Position numbers and translations under genes: made by a program | Assembly: GCF_018127785.1 (NCBI RefSeq) | Contig: NZ_CP072390.1 | Coordinates: forward strand, 1,364,001 to 1,428,000 | Length of the DNA: 64,000 nt | Reading direction: 5' to 3' | Source of the DNA: Prevotella scopos JCM 17725 | Lineage (GTDB): Bacteria > Bacteroidota > Bacteroidia > Bacteroidales > Bacteroidaceae | In this document: positions 8,720-17,960 of the stretch, piece after piece | How positions within the stretch are numbered: the first letter of the stretch is position 1 | How the letters are laid out: each line of letters begins with the position of its first letter | The notes under the pieces: model-generated | Told to the model about the DNA's origin: nothing | What the model saw: the letters and a program-made list of their open reading frames with translations, nothing else | Database searches by the model: none

Positions 8720-11446
8720 ATGGATGACGAAATAAAAGACTTGGATGGACAGACTCCTGAGGAAGAGACTCAGGAACAGGATTCCCATTCTGATTATAAA
8801 CCAGCCGATAGGTTTGACGCCTCTGCCGTACACCATCTCTCTGGCATGTACAAAAACTGGTTCTTGGATTACGCCAGCTACGTAATCTTAGAACGCGCTG
8901 TACCTCATATCGAGGACGGCTTGAAACCTGTACAACGCCGTATTCTCCACTCTATGAAACGAATGGATGATGGACGATACAATAAGGTGGCAAACATCGT
9001 AGGTCATACGATGCAATTCCACCCACATGGTGATGCCTCTATTGGTGACGCTTTGGTGCAGTTAGGACAGAAAGACCTACTCATCGACATGCAGGGTAAC
9101 TGGGGAAACATTCTCACTGGTGACCGTGCTGCTGCGCCACGATACATTGAGGCGCGCCTGTCTAAGTTTGCCTTAGAGACTGTATTCAATCCGAAGACAA
9201 CAGAATGGCAACTTTCTTACGACGGCAGAAACAAAGAGCCAATTACGCTTCCGGTAAAGTTCCCGCTGCTTTTGGCACAGGGTGCTGAGGGTATTGCGGT
9301 TGGCTTGTCATCCAAGATTCTTCCACATAACCTCAACGACATCTGTGATGCAGCTATCAACTATCTGCGTGGTGAGGAGTTTAACCTCTATCCAGACTTC
9401 CCAACAGGCGGTAGCATTGATGTATCAAAGTATAATGATGGTCAGCGTGGTGGTGTTCTGAAGGTGCGTGCAAAGGTAGAGAAGCTCGATAATAAAACTC
9501 TCGTCATCCGTGAGGTTCCTTTTACAAAGACTGCTAACACACTTCAAGAGTCTATTACTAAGGCTGTTGAGAAAGGCAAACTAAAGATTCGCAGAGTAGA
9601 GGACATGACTGCTTCTGAGGTGGAGATTCAACTTCATCTTACCCCAGGTACGTCAAGCGACAAGACTATTGATGCCCTCTATGCTTTCACTGATTGCGAG
9701 ATAAACATTTCGCCAAACTGCTGTGTCATCCGAGACAACAAACCAGAGTTCTTGACTATATCAGATGTATTGCGCAATTCTGCCGAACATACGAAGGCTT
9801 TATTAAAGTTAGAATTGGAGATCCGTAAGCATGAATTAGAGGAACAGTTGTTCTATAATTCTTTGGAACGTATCTTCATCGAGGACCGCATTTATAAGGA
9901 GCGTAAATTTGAGACGGCTAAGGACATTGACGAAGTAGTCACCTTCGTCGATTCAAAGCTCGAGCCTTACAAGAAGACATTTATCCGTGAGGTAACACGT
10001 GACGACATCATCCGTCTTTTGGAAATCAAGATGCAGCGCATTTTGAAGTTCAATAAGGATAAGGCTGACGAACTGATTCAGAAGATTAAGGCAGAGATTG
10101 CCGAGATTGACAAGGACCTCAGTGAGATGGTACGTGTCACTATTGAATGGTTTACACACTTGAAAGAAAAATACGGAAGCGATCATCCACGTCGTACAGA
10201 GATTAAGAGCTTTGACACGATTGTTGCTGCAAAGGTCGTTGATGCGAATGAGAAGTTATATATTGATCGTCAGGAAGGCTTCATTGGCACAGGCCTTAAG
10301 AAGGCTGAGTTCGTGCAGAACTGCTCCGACCTTGATGACGTGATTATCTTCTATCGTGACGGAAAATACAAGGTCATCCGAATTGCCGAAAAGGTGTTTG
10401 TGGGTAAGGGAGTTCTTCACGTACAGGTGTTTAAGAAGAATGACAAGCGCACGATTTATAACGTAGTTTATCGTGACGGGAAGACGGGACCTTACTATAT
10501 CAAACGCTTCAACGTGACTTCTATCACACGTGATAAGGAATATGACGTAACCCTCGGTACACCTGGTTCAAAGATTAACTACTTCACAGCCAACCCTAAT
10601 GGTGAGGCGGAGTTGATAAAGATCACTCTCGACCCGAACCCAGACAAGAAGAAGCAAAATATCTTTATGGAGCGTGACTTTGCTAGCATCCTCATCAAGG
10701 GGCGTGCTGCAAAGGGTAATCTGCTGACCAAAGAGAGTATCCATCGTATCTCTCTCAAGAGCCACGGACATTCTACATTGGGTGGACGTAAGGTGTGGTT
10801 CGACCCAGATGTCAACCGTATCAACTACGAAGACCATGGTCGTTACCTTGGAGAGTTCTCTGATCAAGACAGCATCCTTGTGATACTTAAGAACGGAGAG
10901 TTCTATATTACCAACTTTGACGCATCCAACCATTACGAAGATAACATTCTCCGCATAGAGAAGTTTGATGCTGATAAGCCTTGGACAGCTATCATCTTCG
11001 ATGCCGACAATCAAGGTTATCCTTACTTGAAGCGATTCCAGATGGAAGCAAGTAAGCGTCATCAGAACTTCATCGGAGATAATCCTGATTCGCAGATGGT
11101 ACTGCTGACCGACGTCGCCTTCCCTCGCATACAGATTACTTATGGTGGTGCTGATGCGGCACGTGGCACTGAGGAAATTGATGCAGAACAGTTTGTTGGC
11201 GTGAAGGGATTCAAGGCAAAGGGTAAACGATTGACAACTTGGGCAGTTGACAAGATTGAAGAACTGGAGCCAACACGCTTCCCTGAAGAGGAGAAAGCAG
11301 ATGACGAGAACAATGAAGATGACGCACAGGAGGAGAGCTCTACAGCTGCAGAAAAGGAAGAGAATCTCGACCCAGATGCAGGGAAATCTCAACAACAGGT
11401 CATCGATGAGATTACCGGACAGCTAAACCTCTTTGACAATGAATAA
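8720..11446 (+). CDS. parC: DNA topoisomerase IV / gyrase subunit A
   Basis: This 908-residue type IIA topoisomerase subunit cuts and religates DNA during decatenation or supercoil control, working with a ParE/GyrB partner not present in this window. An acidic N-terminal tail (about 1-30) precedes the winged-helix core. The quinolone-resistance region reads HPHGDASIGDALV (about 101-113), and the catalytic tyrosine is Tyr142 in AAAPRYIEARLS. A coiled-coil segment (about 355-480) and a divergent beta-propeller-like C-terminal domain follow, then an acidic tail after about residue 845. The sequence looks more like the ParC-type paralogue of Bacteroidota than GyrA, since no clear GyrA box is visible, but genome context would decide. 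A promoter box and a downstream hairpin frame it as a single-gene unit. Confidence 0.9.
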   Translation: MDDEIKDLDGQTPEEETQEQDSHSDYKPADRFDASAVHHLSGMYKNWFLDYASYVILERAVPHIEDGLKPVQRRILHSMKRMDDGRYNKVANIVGHTMQFHPHGDASIGDALVQLGQKDLLIDMQGNWGNILTGDRAAAPRYIEARLSKFALETVFNPKTTEWQLSYDGRNKEPITLPVKFPLLLAQGAEGIAVGLSSKILPHNLNDICDAAINYLRGEEFNLYPDFPTGGSIDVSKYNDGQRGGVLKVRAKVEKLDNKTLVIREVPFTKTANTLQESITKAVEKGKLKIRRVEDMTASEVEIQLHLTPGTSSDKTIDALYAFTDCEINISPNCCVIRDNKPEFLTISDVLRNSAEHTKALLKLELEIRKHELEEQLFYNSLERIFIEDRIYKERKFETAKDIDEVVTFVDSKLEPYKKTFIREVTRDDIIRLLEIKMQRILKFNKDKADELIQKIKAEIAEIDKDLSEMVRVTIEWFTHLKEKYGSDHPRRTEIKSFDTIVAAKVVDANEKLYIDRQEGFIGTGLKKAEFVQNCSDLDDVIIFYRDGKYKVIRIAEKVFVGKGVLHVQVFKKNDKRTIYNVVYRDGKTGPYYIKRFNVTSITRDKEYDVTLGTPGSKINYFTANPNGEAELIKITLDPNPDKKKQNIFMERDFASILIKGRAAKGNLLTKESIHRISLKSHGHSTLGGRKVWFDPDVNRINYEDHGRYLGEFSDQDSILVILKNGEFYITNFDASNHYEDNILRIEKFDADKPWTAIIFDADNQGYPYLKRFQMEASKRHQNFIGDNPDSQMVLLTDVAFPRIQITYGGADAARGTEEIDAEQFVGVKGFKAKGKRLTTWAVDKIEELEPTRFPEEEKADDENNEDDAQEESSTAAEKEENLDPDAGKSQQQVIDEITGQLNLFDNE

Positions 11447-11470
11447 GCAACAGAATAAATAACAAATTGA

Positions 11471-11499
11471 AAAAGGGAACGTACACTGCATACGTTCCC
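11471..11499 (+). terminator. Hairpin downstream of parC
   Basis: GGGAACGTA (11475-11483) pairs with TACGTTCCC (11491-11499) around a 7-base loop, beginning 29 bases past the stop. An A-run precedes it but no T-run follows, so it may act as a transcript end or 3' stabiliser. Confidence 0.55.
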
Positions 11500-11603
11500 A
11501 CATTCAAACAACTATTTATCAATAACATAGCTACATATCGAATAAACGATTACACAGATATCTATTTGACCTACGTTTTTTACTAACAATTTTAATCAAG
11601 CCT

Positions 11604-12440
11604 ATGAACCTAAAGAAATACATATCTAGCTGTATTTTCTTTTCAGCTATAACACTTTTCGCTACGTCAACGCCTTCTTTTGCACAAGATACGTTACGCA
11701 GTAGTAAGGTGATTACGAACACACAGATGCTTGGTATTGGTGCTGCAAACATCCTTGATACCTACCTCTCACCTGAGGAATACACGGGAACAGAACTTCG
11801 TTACATCTCTCATTCTGAACGTGAGAATGGCAGCAGACTATCAAGAGAACTCATACACCAAGCGCAGCTACTGTCAGTACATAATAGAAAAGAAAATAAC
11901 AATGAGTTGGGTGGATTCTATAACTTCCAATACAATTGGCAGTATGCGCTTCAAAAATGGAATATTGGTGAAGGAGAATTACTCCTAAAAGCTGGTGGAG
12001 GATTTGATACTCGACTTGGTTTCCTTTACAACACTCGCAACTCAAACAATCCTGCACAGGCTTACGCACAAGTGAATATTGCACCGAATGCCATTGCAGC
12101 CTATCGTTTCCACCTACGAAAGATTCCTTTCCTGCTGCGATATGAAGTGCAAGTACCAATTCTCGGACTAACATTCTCTCCCAATTACGGACAGAGTTAT
12201 TACGAGATATTTACTCGTGACAACTATGATCATAATCTTGTTGTCACAACTCCTACATCTGCCCCATCGCTCCGTCAGCTGCTTACTTTCGATTTTACGA
12301 TTCGTCATACGACATTCCGCATTGGTTACCTTGGCGACTATCAGCAGGCAAAGATTAACCAACTGCGCCAGCATGTGTGGAGTAATCTCTTTGTTTTCGG
12401 TATTGTTCGTAAATTCTCAATCAATAAGTTCATCCCATGA
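11604..12440 (+). CDS. DUF3316-like secreted protein
   Basis: This 278-residue protein has a signal peptide ending near PSFAQ-DTLR. The mature part has repeated aromatic, beta-strand-like segments (GGFYNFQYNWQYALQ, LLLKAGGGFDTRLGFLYN, FTIRHTTFRIGYLGDYQ) and ends in a hydrophobic-aromatic strand, suggesting a small outer-membrane or periplasmic barrel-like protein. It resembles the DUF3316 family of Bacteroidota, whose function is unknown. The stop codon overlaps the ATG of the next gene (ATGA), so it is translationally coupled to the S41 peptidase. Confidence 0.75.
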   Translation: MNLKKYISSCIFFSAITLFATSTPSFAQDTLRSSKVITNTQMLGIGAANILDTYLSPEEYTGTELRYISHSERENGSRLSRELIHQAQLLSVHNRKENNNELGGFYNFQYNWQYALQKWNIGEGELLLKAGGGFDTRLGFLYNTRNSNNPAQAYAQVNIAPNAIAAYRFHLRKIPFLLRYEVQVPILGLTFSPNYGQSYYEIFTRDNYDHNLVVTTPTSAPSLRQLLTFDFTIRHTTFRIGYLGDYQQAKINQLRQHVWSNLFVFGIVRKFSINKFIP

Positions 12441-13474
12441 GAAAGCTATATCATTCCGTCCTATACTTACTGATTCCTGCACTGACCCTACTCGGTATTA
12501 TAACAAGCTGTGTCACCAACGACCAGCAATCAGATAGTCCTCAAGGCAACTTTGAAGCTTTGTGGAAGATTATAGACGAGCATTACTGCTTCTTCGCTCA
12601 GAAAGGAATTGACTGGCAGGAGATACATAACCGCTATGCAAAACAGTTTGACAACTCTATGACTGCCAAGCAACAGTTCGAAGTAATGACTAATATGCTC
12701 TCTGAACTAAAGGATGGACACGTCAATTTGTACACCTCTTTCAACGTAGGACGCTATTGGTCATGGCATGAGAACTATCCTCAGAACTACTCAGATACGC
12801 TTCAACGTCTTTATCTTAAGACTGATTACCTCATTGCAAGTGGCTTAGACTATACTGTCCTTGATGATAACATCGGTTATGTACGCTGTGAAACCTTCCA
12901 GAATGCTATTGGAGCAGGCAATCTTGACGATATATTCCTTCATCTTCAACCTTGTAACGGACTGATTATCGACGTGCGCAACAATGGAGGTGGTAATCTC
13001 ACCAATGCCGAAGCATTTGCTGCACGCTTCACAAACAAGGAACTACTCGTTGGCTACATACAGCATAAAACAGGAAAAGGTCATAACGACTTCTCTGCGT
13101 TACAACCAGAATATCTCAAGCCTGGAAAGGGTATCCGTTGGCAAAAGCCAGTCATCGTACTGACCAATCGCAGCGTCTTCTCGGCAGCAAATGAGTTTGT
13201 TAAATATATGAAGTGCTGCCCAAATGTTATTGTAGTAGGCGACCGTACAGGTGGTGGAGCTGGTATGCCCTTCTCTTCCGAGCTACCCAATGGATGGGCT
13301 GTGCGCTTCTCTGCTTGCCCAATGTACGACCGTGACAAACAAATGACGGAGTTCGGTATTGACCCAGACTATAAAGTTTCCCTCACTCCCGACGACTTCG
13401 CACGAGGCAAAGATACTATTATTGAGTTTGCAAGGAAGATGATAAAGACCTTTCCCAAGCCCCAATCCATCTAA
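12437..13474 (+). CDS. S41 family (C-terminal processing) peptidase, lipoprotein
   Basis: This 345-residue protein has lipobox ITSC (Cys25), so it is probably anchored in the envelope. An N-terminal helical region (about 35-110, IIDEHYCFFAQKGIDW) is typical of S41 proteases. The catalytic region shows LIIDVRNNGGGNLTNAE, the nucleophile segment TNRSVFSAANEFV and the downstream GDRTGGGAGMPFSSELPNGW. A PDZ domain is short or absent, as in the Tricorn-like S41 proteins of Bacteroidota. The family cleaves the C-termini of secreted substrates. It overlaps the preceding gene by four bases, so the two probably work together. The substrate is unknown. Confidence 0.88.
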   Translation: MRKLYHSVLYLLIPALTLLGIITSCVTNDQQSDSPQGNFEALWKIIDEHYCFFAQKGIDWQEIHNRYAKQFDNSMTAKQQFEVMTNMLSELKDGHVNLYTSFNVGRYWSWHENYPQNYSDTLQRLYLKTDYLIASGLDYTVLDDNIGYVRCETFQNAIGAGNLDDIFLHLQPCNGLIIDVRNNGGGNLTNAEAFAARFTNKELLVGYIQHKTGKGHNDFSALQPEYLKPGKGIRWQKPVIVLTNRSVFSAANEFVKYMKCCPNVIVVGDRTGGGAGMPFSSELPNGWAVRFSACPMYDRDKQMTEFGIDPDYKVSLTPDDFARGKDTIIEFARKMIKTFPKPQSI

Positions 13475-13511
13475 AAGGAAGGACTGGGAGGTTCTGAAGA
13501 AACTCTAAGTT

Positions 13512-14015
13512 TTATATTTTACCTTGTTTAATCTCGTCAAATAACAGTTTGTTACCAACCTTGATAACCTTTACTTTATTGGTACATTTTATGCCCATAT
13601 CCAAGAAAGTATACTGATACCAGTTGTTACCAAGGCTCACAACACGCAGAACCTTATGTGCATTAGACGGTCCATCTTGGGCACCAGAGCGGAACAACCA
13701 GCCTGCATAAGCATTTGGAAGTGGATCATATTCATAATCATACGCAGCCTTCAACACCTTCAGTAACTTCTTTGTACAGTGCCTCTTCAGGTATGCAGTA
13801 TTATCAAAGCCTTTTGTGTTATACATAGACGTAATAAGTGAGATAGCTGCACGCTCATCTTTACTCAAAGCATTCTTGGTAGGAGTAGCCTTAACAGAGA
13901 CTGTATTCTGCCTCATAATTACGCCAGTTTCACCAGCACCATTGTAAACCACAGAAGCTGACGCATACAAAACTCCCAGGCATAAAACAGTTAATAATGC
14001 CTTTTTCATTATCAA
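13512..14015 (-). CDS. Secreted protein of unknown function (NTF2/DUF3828-like)
   Basis: This 167-residue protein has a signal peptide ending near ASA-SVVYNG; an alternative start two codons later (MKKALL) is equally plausible. The mature part has a helical segment (DERAAISLITSMYNTKGF), a run of basic residues and a beta-sheet end (WYQYTFLDMGIKCTNKVKVIKVGNKLLFDEIKQG), which resembles small NTF2-fold secreted proteins such as DUF3828. It faces the S41 gene convergently with 37 bases between stops. A -7 box lies 138 bases upstream. No function can be assigned. Confidence 0.7.
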   Translation of the reverse strand: MIMKKALLTVLCLGVLYASASVVYNGAGETGVIMRQNTVSVKATPTKNALSKDERAAISLITSMYNTKGFDNTAYLKRHCTKKLLKVLKAAYDYEYDPLPNAYAGWLFRSGAQDGPSNAHKVLRVVSLGNNWYQYTFLDMGIKCTNKVKVIKVGNKLLFDEIKQGKI

Positions 14016-14152
14016 TCGTTAGTTAGTTAAAGAAATAATATTGTTAAAATCATAGTCGGTTATTCGTAAAAACAGCCCTTTCATTCTCATAAGGTATCGT
14101 GATAACATTAGAACTCAAGGAGATATTTTATTTAGCAACCAAACCTTCTTCG

Positions 14153-14160
14153 CAAAGATA
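14153..14160 (-). promoter_or_regulatory. -7 box of the 13512-14015 gene
   Basis: Minus-strand TATCTTTG, 138 bases before the ATG, implying a leader of roughly 130 bases. Confidence 0.6.
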
Positions 14161-14283
14161 TATATTTAATTTCACTCATAAACAAATAGTATAAGATTAT
14201 TTACTAACAAAAATCATATAGGCAGAAAAGGTGTATAAAAGAAAAGAAATCCCCAAACATTTGGCTATGTCCAAAACATTGCG

Positions 14284-14291
14284 TATCTTTG
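14284..14291 (+). promoter_or_regulatory. -7 box of tRNA-Leu
   Basis: TATCTTTG ends 10 bases before the first tRNA base. Confidence 0.8.
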
Positions 14292-14301
14292 CAGTCGTTA
14301 T

Positions 14302-14383
14302 GCGCCTGTGGCGGAATTGGTAGACGCGCTAGACTTAGGATCTAGTAACTTACGTTGTGCAGGTTCGAGTCCTGTTAGGCGCA
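14302..14383 (+). tRNA. tRNA-Leu, anticodon UAG
   Basis: This class II tRNA of 82 bases has acceptor arm GCGCCTG/TAGGCGC (one G-T pair), D-loop GGTAGACGC, anticodon stem CTAGA/TCTAG around loop CTTAGGA (anticodon TAG), a variable arm, T arm AGGTTCGAGTCCT and discriminator A. CCA is not encoded. An IS1182-like element starts 7 bases behind it. Confidence 0.95.
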
Positions 14384-14390
14384 CTAAAAC

Positions 14391-14425
14391 AAGAGGGTGT
14401 GTCAAAATGGACACATCCTCTTTTT
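14391..14425. repeat. IS1182-like terminal inverted repeat, left
   Basis: This 35-base end begins AAGAGGGTGTGTCAAAATGG and matches the right end with one mismatch (G versus T). A run of nine C (14427-14435) follows immediately inside the element. Confidence 0.85.
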
Positions 14426-14473
14426 ACCCCCCCCCTTTACCTTGTCTACCATATAAATCATTATTTACTATAG

Positions 14474-16135
14474 CTATGCTGCTAATTTCATATAAAATGA
14501 TTTATTGGTCTTTAAATAGCCTATATAAACTTGTATAGAGCATCTGAAGGTGACTAAAAGTACCTCCATAATGGCTTTTAGTTCCTTGAGATTAGTTTTT
14601 CTGCACATTTTTCCTATGTTAAAGGCAATGGCAAAGAATGCAAAGTCCATGTTGACCTTGTCTTTCCCAAAATGCCTAAACCTCTTGTAGGCTTTATTAT
14701 ATTTTGTTTGTCCAAAAACAGCTTCAGGTTCTATGCACCTTCGTCCTCGATGCTTGATGCCTTCTTCCGAGGTCAGTAGTTCCCGTGCCTTTTGTTTATA
14801 GTGCTGTAGTTGGTGGTTTACTTCTATAATTCTGTTCCCTCTTGCCTTAAAACATGAGCCTCTCAACGGACAACCATCACAGTGTTCTGCCTGATAACGT
14901 ACGCTGTAAGTAACGAATCCATTAGAGGTTAGGGAACGCTTCATACCTATACGCCTCATGTGCTGTCCCATAGGGCAGACGTAGAAATCCTGTTCCTTAT
15001 TATAATAAAGGCTTGCGGGACTGAATGGGTTAGGTGTGTAGCGTGGACGCTGCTCTTTATGGAAGTAGTTATACTTCACATAGGCTTCCATATTATGTAC
15101 GTCCATGAACAGATAATTCTCCTCGGAGCCATACCCTGAATCGGCTACGACTGTCTTGGCATAACGATGATAGCGTGATTTGAAAGACTCCAAGAAAGAA
15201 GGTAGTGTGAGTGTATCGGTACGATTGGCATAGAGTGCAAAGTCGGTGATAAACTGGTTCTCCGTTGCTATCTGCAGATTATATCCAGGCTTAGTCTGTC
15301 CGTTCCGCATAGCGTCCTCCTTCATGTGCATAAACGTGGCATCAGGGTCGGTCTTGCTGTAGGAGTTTCTCTCTCCCATAATCTCAAGGTGTTGGTCATA
15401 CTCCTGGAGTTTATTACGTTTCTTCTCAAGTTCTTTAAGCTGTTTTTTCTTGGTTCTAACAGCCTGCTTCTCTTCTTTTGTCTTAGGTTTAGGGATTGAT
15501 TCCAAAGACTTGTTCAATTCCTCGGATATCTCATCAAGCAGAGCTGCAGTGAACTCAATACCTTCTTTCTTAGCGGCATTATCCTGCGCAATGACATCGT
15601 CAACCTGAAGCAAGAGTGTGCGTATTTGTTCCTGCAACTTGGTGCGGTTCTTTTCCACGGTTCTCTTCCAAACGAAGGTATACTTGTTAGCTTTCGATTC
15701 TATTTTTGTGCCGTCAATATATTCAACGTCAAGACTTATCAAACCTTTGGCTGCAAGTACTAATACGACTTGTGTGAATATATTGTTGATTTCCTTTTTC
15801 ACACGATTACGAAAACGATTGATGGTAATAAAATCAGGCTGCTCATATCCTGCCAGATAGATGAAATGAATGTCACGCTTGAGAAGTGACTCTATACGAC
15901 GGCAGGAATAGATATTATTCATATAGGCGTAAAGAATCACCTTAAGCATCATTTGTGGATGATAAGGCTTGCGACCACTGGGCTTATAAAGTTTGTAGAC
16001 ATTATCCAACATAAGATTATCCACCAAGGCGTCTAAAAGACGAACAGGGGCATCTTCTGCGATATCCTTATCGATTCTTTGAGGAAAAAGAATCATTTTC
16101 TTGTGTATGTAAGAACGAAAGTGTATCTTTGTCAT
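14474..16135 (-). CDS. IS1182-family transposase
   Basis: This 553-residue DDE transposase has the usual IS1182 layout. An N-terminal DUF772-like recognition domain (about 25-140) contains HPQMMLKVILYAYMNNIYSCR and FITINRFR. A charged coiled-coil insert (about 165-255) follows. The DDE core includes VVADSGYGSEENY and a late KYNKAYKRFRHFGKDKVNMDFAFFAIAFNIGK helix. A cysteine cluster (CPMGQH and CDGCPLRGSC) lies between the last catalytic segments, as in relatives. The frame is uninterrupted, so the element may be active. The last 25 residues run close to the IS end. Confidence 0.93.
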   Translation of the reverse strand: MTKIHFRSYIHKKMILFPQRIDKDIAEDAPVRLLDALVDNLMLDNVYKLYKPSGRKPYHPQMMLKVILYAYMNNIYSCRRIESLLKRDIHFIYLAGYEQPDFITINRFRNRVKKEINNIFTQVVLVLAAKGLISLDVEYIDGTKIESKANKYTFVWKRTVEKNRTKLQEQIRTLLLQVDDVIAQDNAAKKEGIEFTAALLDEISEELNKSLESIPKPKTKEEKQAVRTKKKQLKELEKKRNKLQEYDQHLEIMGERNSYSKTDPDATFMHMKEDAMRNGQTKPGYNLQIATENQFITDFALYANRTDTLTLPSFLESFKSRYHRYAKTVVADSGYGSEENYLFMDVHNMEAYVKYNYFHKEQRPRYTPNPFSPASLYYNKEQDFYVCPMGQHMRRIGMKRSLTSNGFVTYSVRYQAEHCDGCPLRGSCFKARGNRIIEVNHQLQHYKQKARELLTSEEGIKHRGRRCIEPEAVFGQTKYNKAYKRFRHFGKDKVNMDFAFFAIAFNIGKMCRKTNLKELKAIMEVLLVTFRCSIQVYIGYLKTNKSFYMKLAA

Positions 16136-16220
16136 AATGAGATTTTTTTAATGCCTAAAGGTACAAAAACTTTAGGAAATAGCAAAGCCCTGGCTTGAGA
16201 AAGTCGGGGCTTTGTGCATA

Positions 16221-16255
16221 AAAAAGAGGATGTGTACATTTTGACACACCCTCTT
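16221..16255. repeat. IS1182-like terminal inverted repeat, right
   Basis: This is the reverse complement of the left end except for one base. It includes the hairpin GAGGATGTGT...ACACACCCTC. Confidence 0.85.
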
Positions 16256-16300
16256 TCTTTTTATAAGTCTTAATTCTATTGAGGAGGAATGGATATAAAC

Positions 16301-16352
16301 AAAAATCGGTTCATTAGAAAATTACCAAGAACTTTTTCTAACGAACCGATTT
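16301..16352 (-). terminator. Terminator of the small barrel gene
   Basis: Long arms AAATCGGTTCATTAGAAAA and TTTTCTAACGAACCGATTT flank a short loop, and T-rich sequence follows on the minus strand. It lies about 90 bases past the stop at 16443. Confidence 0.75.
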
Positions 16353-16442
16353 ATTTTATACAGATAAGTCCCTAAAACTATCTATCAAACTCAACCAAAC
16401 AGCTGATGACTGACATAGACTTTTAGGACCTACCTTATATAT

Positions 16443-16931
16443 TTAGAACTTGTAAGCTACACCTACACCAAGTAGCAACTGGTTGTAGTTGCTAATAATC
16501 TGATACTTCAACTCAGCGTTTACGCTCAAGTCCTTAGTAAGTTCATACTCTGCACCACCACCGAGGTTAATAGCAAGACGACCGTCTGAACCCTCAATTA
16601 CAGCAACATTTGGAATTTCATACTTGTATGACCAGTTTGTATAGCCAAGACCAGCAACTGGATATACCTTAAACTTGTCTGCTACGTCGAAGAGATAGTG
16701 AACATTTGCATTGATATCCCACATTGAGATACCCTGATTCTTGAAGAAGTAGTCAAAAGAAGCCTCACCTCTAATCTGATCTGTGAAGTAGTACTGACCC
16801 TTAACACCAAGACCGATGTTGTTTGTCTTTGAACCAAATAAGAGCTGTGCACCGAGTGCCTTATCGCCTGCCTGTGCTGAAGCAGAAAGACTCATAACTG
16901 CTGCACATACTAAAAGTAAAAGTTTTTTCAT
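16443..16931 (-). CDS. Outer-membrane beta-barrel (porin-like) protein
   Basis: This 162-residue protein has a signal peptide ending SASAQA-GDKALG. The mature part is a series of amphipathic strands (LGAQLLFGSKTNNIGLGVKG, QYYFTDQIRGEASFDYFF, FKVYPVAGLGYTNW, LAINLGGGAEYELTKDLSVNAELKYQI) and ends with VGVAYKF, a terminal aromatic typical of Bam-inserted barrels. It belongs to the small eight-stranded OMP_b-brl class, in which no transport function is established. It has its own terminator; the nearest -7 box is 264 bases upstream, suggesting an unusually long leader. Confidence 0.88.
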   Translation of the reverse strand: MKKLLLLVCAAVMSLSASAQAGDKALGAQLLFGSKTNNIGLGVKGQYYFTDQIRGEASFDYFFKNQGISMWDINANVHYLFDVADKFKVYPVAGLGYTNWSYKYEIPNVAVIEGSDGRLAINLGGGAEYELTKDLSVNAELKYQIISNYNQLLLGVGVAYKF

Positions 16932-17478
16932 TTCTAATTATTGTTATGTTAAAAAATAAGTTTATTTAGATTGAGAACATCTTACAAAAAGAATGGTTAT
17001 AAAAACCTATCAGCTTATTATGTTTGATTAAAGAATAACGAAAAACCAAAATCTGTCCTTAATATAAAAGGATTTTTAGAGTATTATCCCTAATAGTTTT
17101 AAATTTCTTATTATATCTGCGATAAACAATTCCTAACCTCATACACGTTCTATTTCAATCCGTATGAATAGAGGATGCGTTGTATTACTGAGTGCAAATA
17201 TACATAAAATATTTTTAATACCAAAGAAATTAGCACAAATTTTACGAAAATAAGACCAACAAAGAACTGTCATTAAATATTCTAAAGACTAAATGATAAT
17301 CACCATCTTTCAGTTTGCTTATTATCTATATAAACGAAAGGTCACCATCAAACAGTACTGCGAGATTATGACTAATTCTTTTATTTCACGAGAAAATAAA
17401 AACGATTGACTTTATACGGTTAGATAAGAGAAATATTATAAAATGTAAGTTAACCCCAACACATTTTATGGAAGGGAA
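16932..17478. other. Non-coding gap between barrel gene and HU
   Basis: This AT-rich stretch of 547 bases contains a minus-strand -7 box at 17195-17202, likely for the barrel gene. No gene, RNA or repeat was recognised. Confidence 0.6.
17195..17202 (-). promoter_or_regulatory. -7 box, probable distal promoter of the barrel gene
   Basis: Minus-strand TATATTTG followed by GCACTC, a common context in this window. It lies 264 bases before the ATG, so the transcript would carry a leader of about 255 bases. Confidence 0.6.
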
Positions 17479-17913
17479 TTAATCTTCGTCTTCATCATCA
17501 TACTCAGGCTCTGCCCACTCCACACGTGCACCATAAGCAAGGGTCTGATTTTTCTTTCCTGTACGAGCATTTCGTGTACTGGTAGGAACGAAACGACACT
17601 TTACATTCTTTACATGTTTCTTAATATCGAAGTCATCAGGATTGTCAACTGGCTCACTCTCTACCGTCAGATGGAATCGACCTAAACCCTCAAGTGCTAC
17701 CGTTTCGCCCTGACGAAGCCGGTAAGAGATTTCGTCTATCAAAGCAATGACAAGTCCTCGCACATCACCACGTGAGAACGACGTATTCTCCTGAATGGAA
17801 TCTGCAAGGTCATCGGTTGTTGCAACTCCAGTACTAACAGTACGAGCATACCATTTACCAGCCCCTTTTTTATCCTTAAACTTGCTTTGTTCCAATCTTA
17901 TTTCTACTGACAT
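17479..17913 (-). CDS. HU-family DNA-binding protein with acidic tail
   Basis: This 144-residue protein of the divergent HU-like type is abundant in Prevotella and Bacteroides. An N-terminal basic region (FKDKKGAGKWYARTVSTG) is followed by the HU helices (DDLADSIQENTSFSRGDVRGLVIALIDEISYRLRQGETVALEGLGRFHLTVES). A basic arm region (IKKHVKNVKCRFVPTSTRNARTG) and an acidic C-terminus (EPEYDDEDED) complete it. It should bend and compact chromosomal DNA. A -7 box lies 40 bases upstream and the gene is monocistronic. Confidence 0.9.
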   Translation of the reverse strand: MSVEIRLEQSKFKDKKGAGKWYARTVSTGVATTDDLADSIQENTSFSRGDVRGLVIALIDEISYRLRQGETVALEGLGRFHLTVESEPVDNPDDFDIKKHVKNVKCRFVPTSTRNARTGKKNQTLAYGARVEWAEPEYDDEDED

Positions 17914-17952
17914 AATCTTCTACTTTATCGTTCCTAATTATATAAAACGATG

Positions 17953-17960
17953 CAAATATA
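17953..17960 (-). promoter_or_regulatory. -7 box of the HU gene
   Basis: Minus-strand TATATTTG, 40 bases before the ATG. Confidence 0.75.

Larger units (their letters stand above)
14391..16255 (-). mobile_element. Complete IS1182-like insertion sequence
   Basis: The element is about 1865 bases long, bounded by 35-base inverted ends (14391-14425 and 16221-16255) that match at 34 of 35 positions. Each end is also an imperfect hairpin by itself (GAGGGTGTGTC/GACACATCCTC on the left). It contains one intact transposase gene on the minus strand. No target duplication is obvious, so the true outer boundaries may differ by a few bases. Confidence 0.88.

Noticed and set aside
14427..14435. Run of nine C as a phase-variation switch
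   Set aside because: It lies between the IS end and the transposase stop, outside any coding start or promoter, so length change has no obvious effect.
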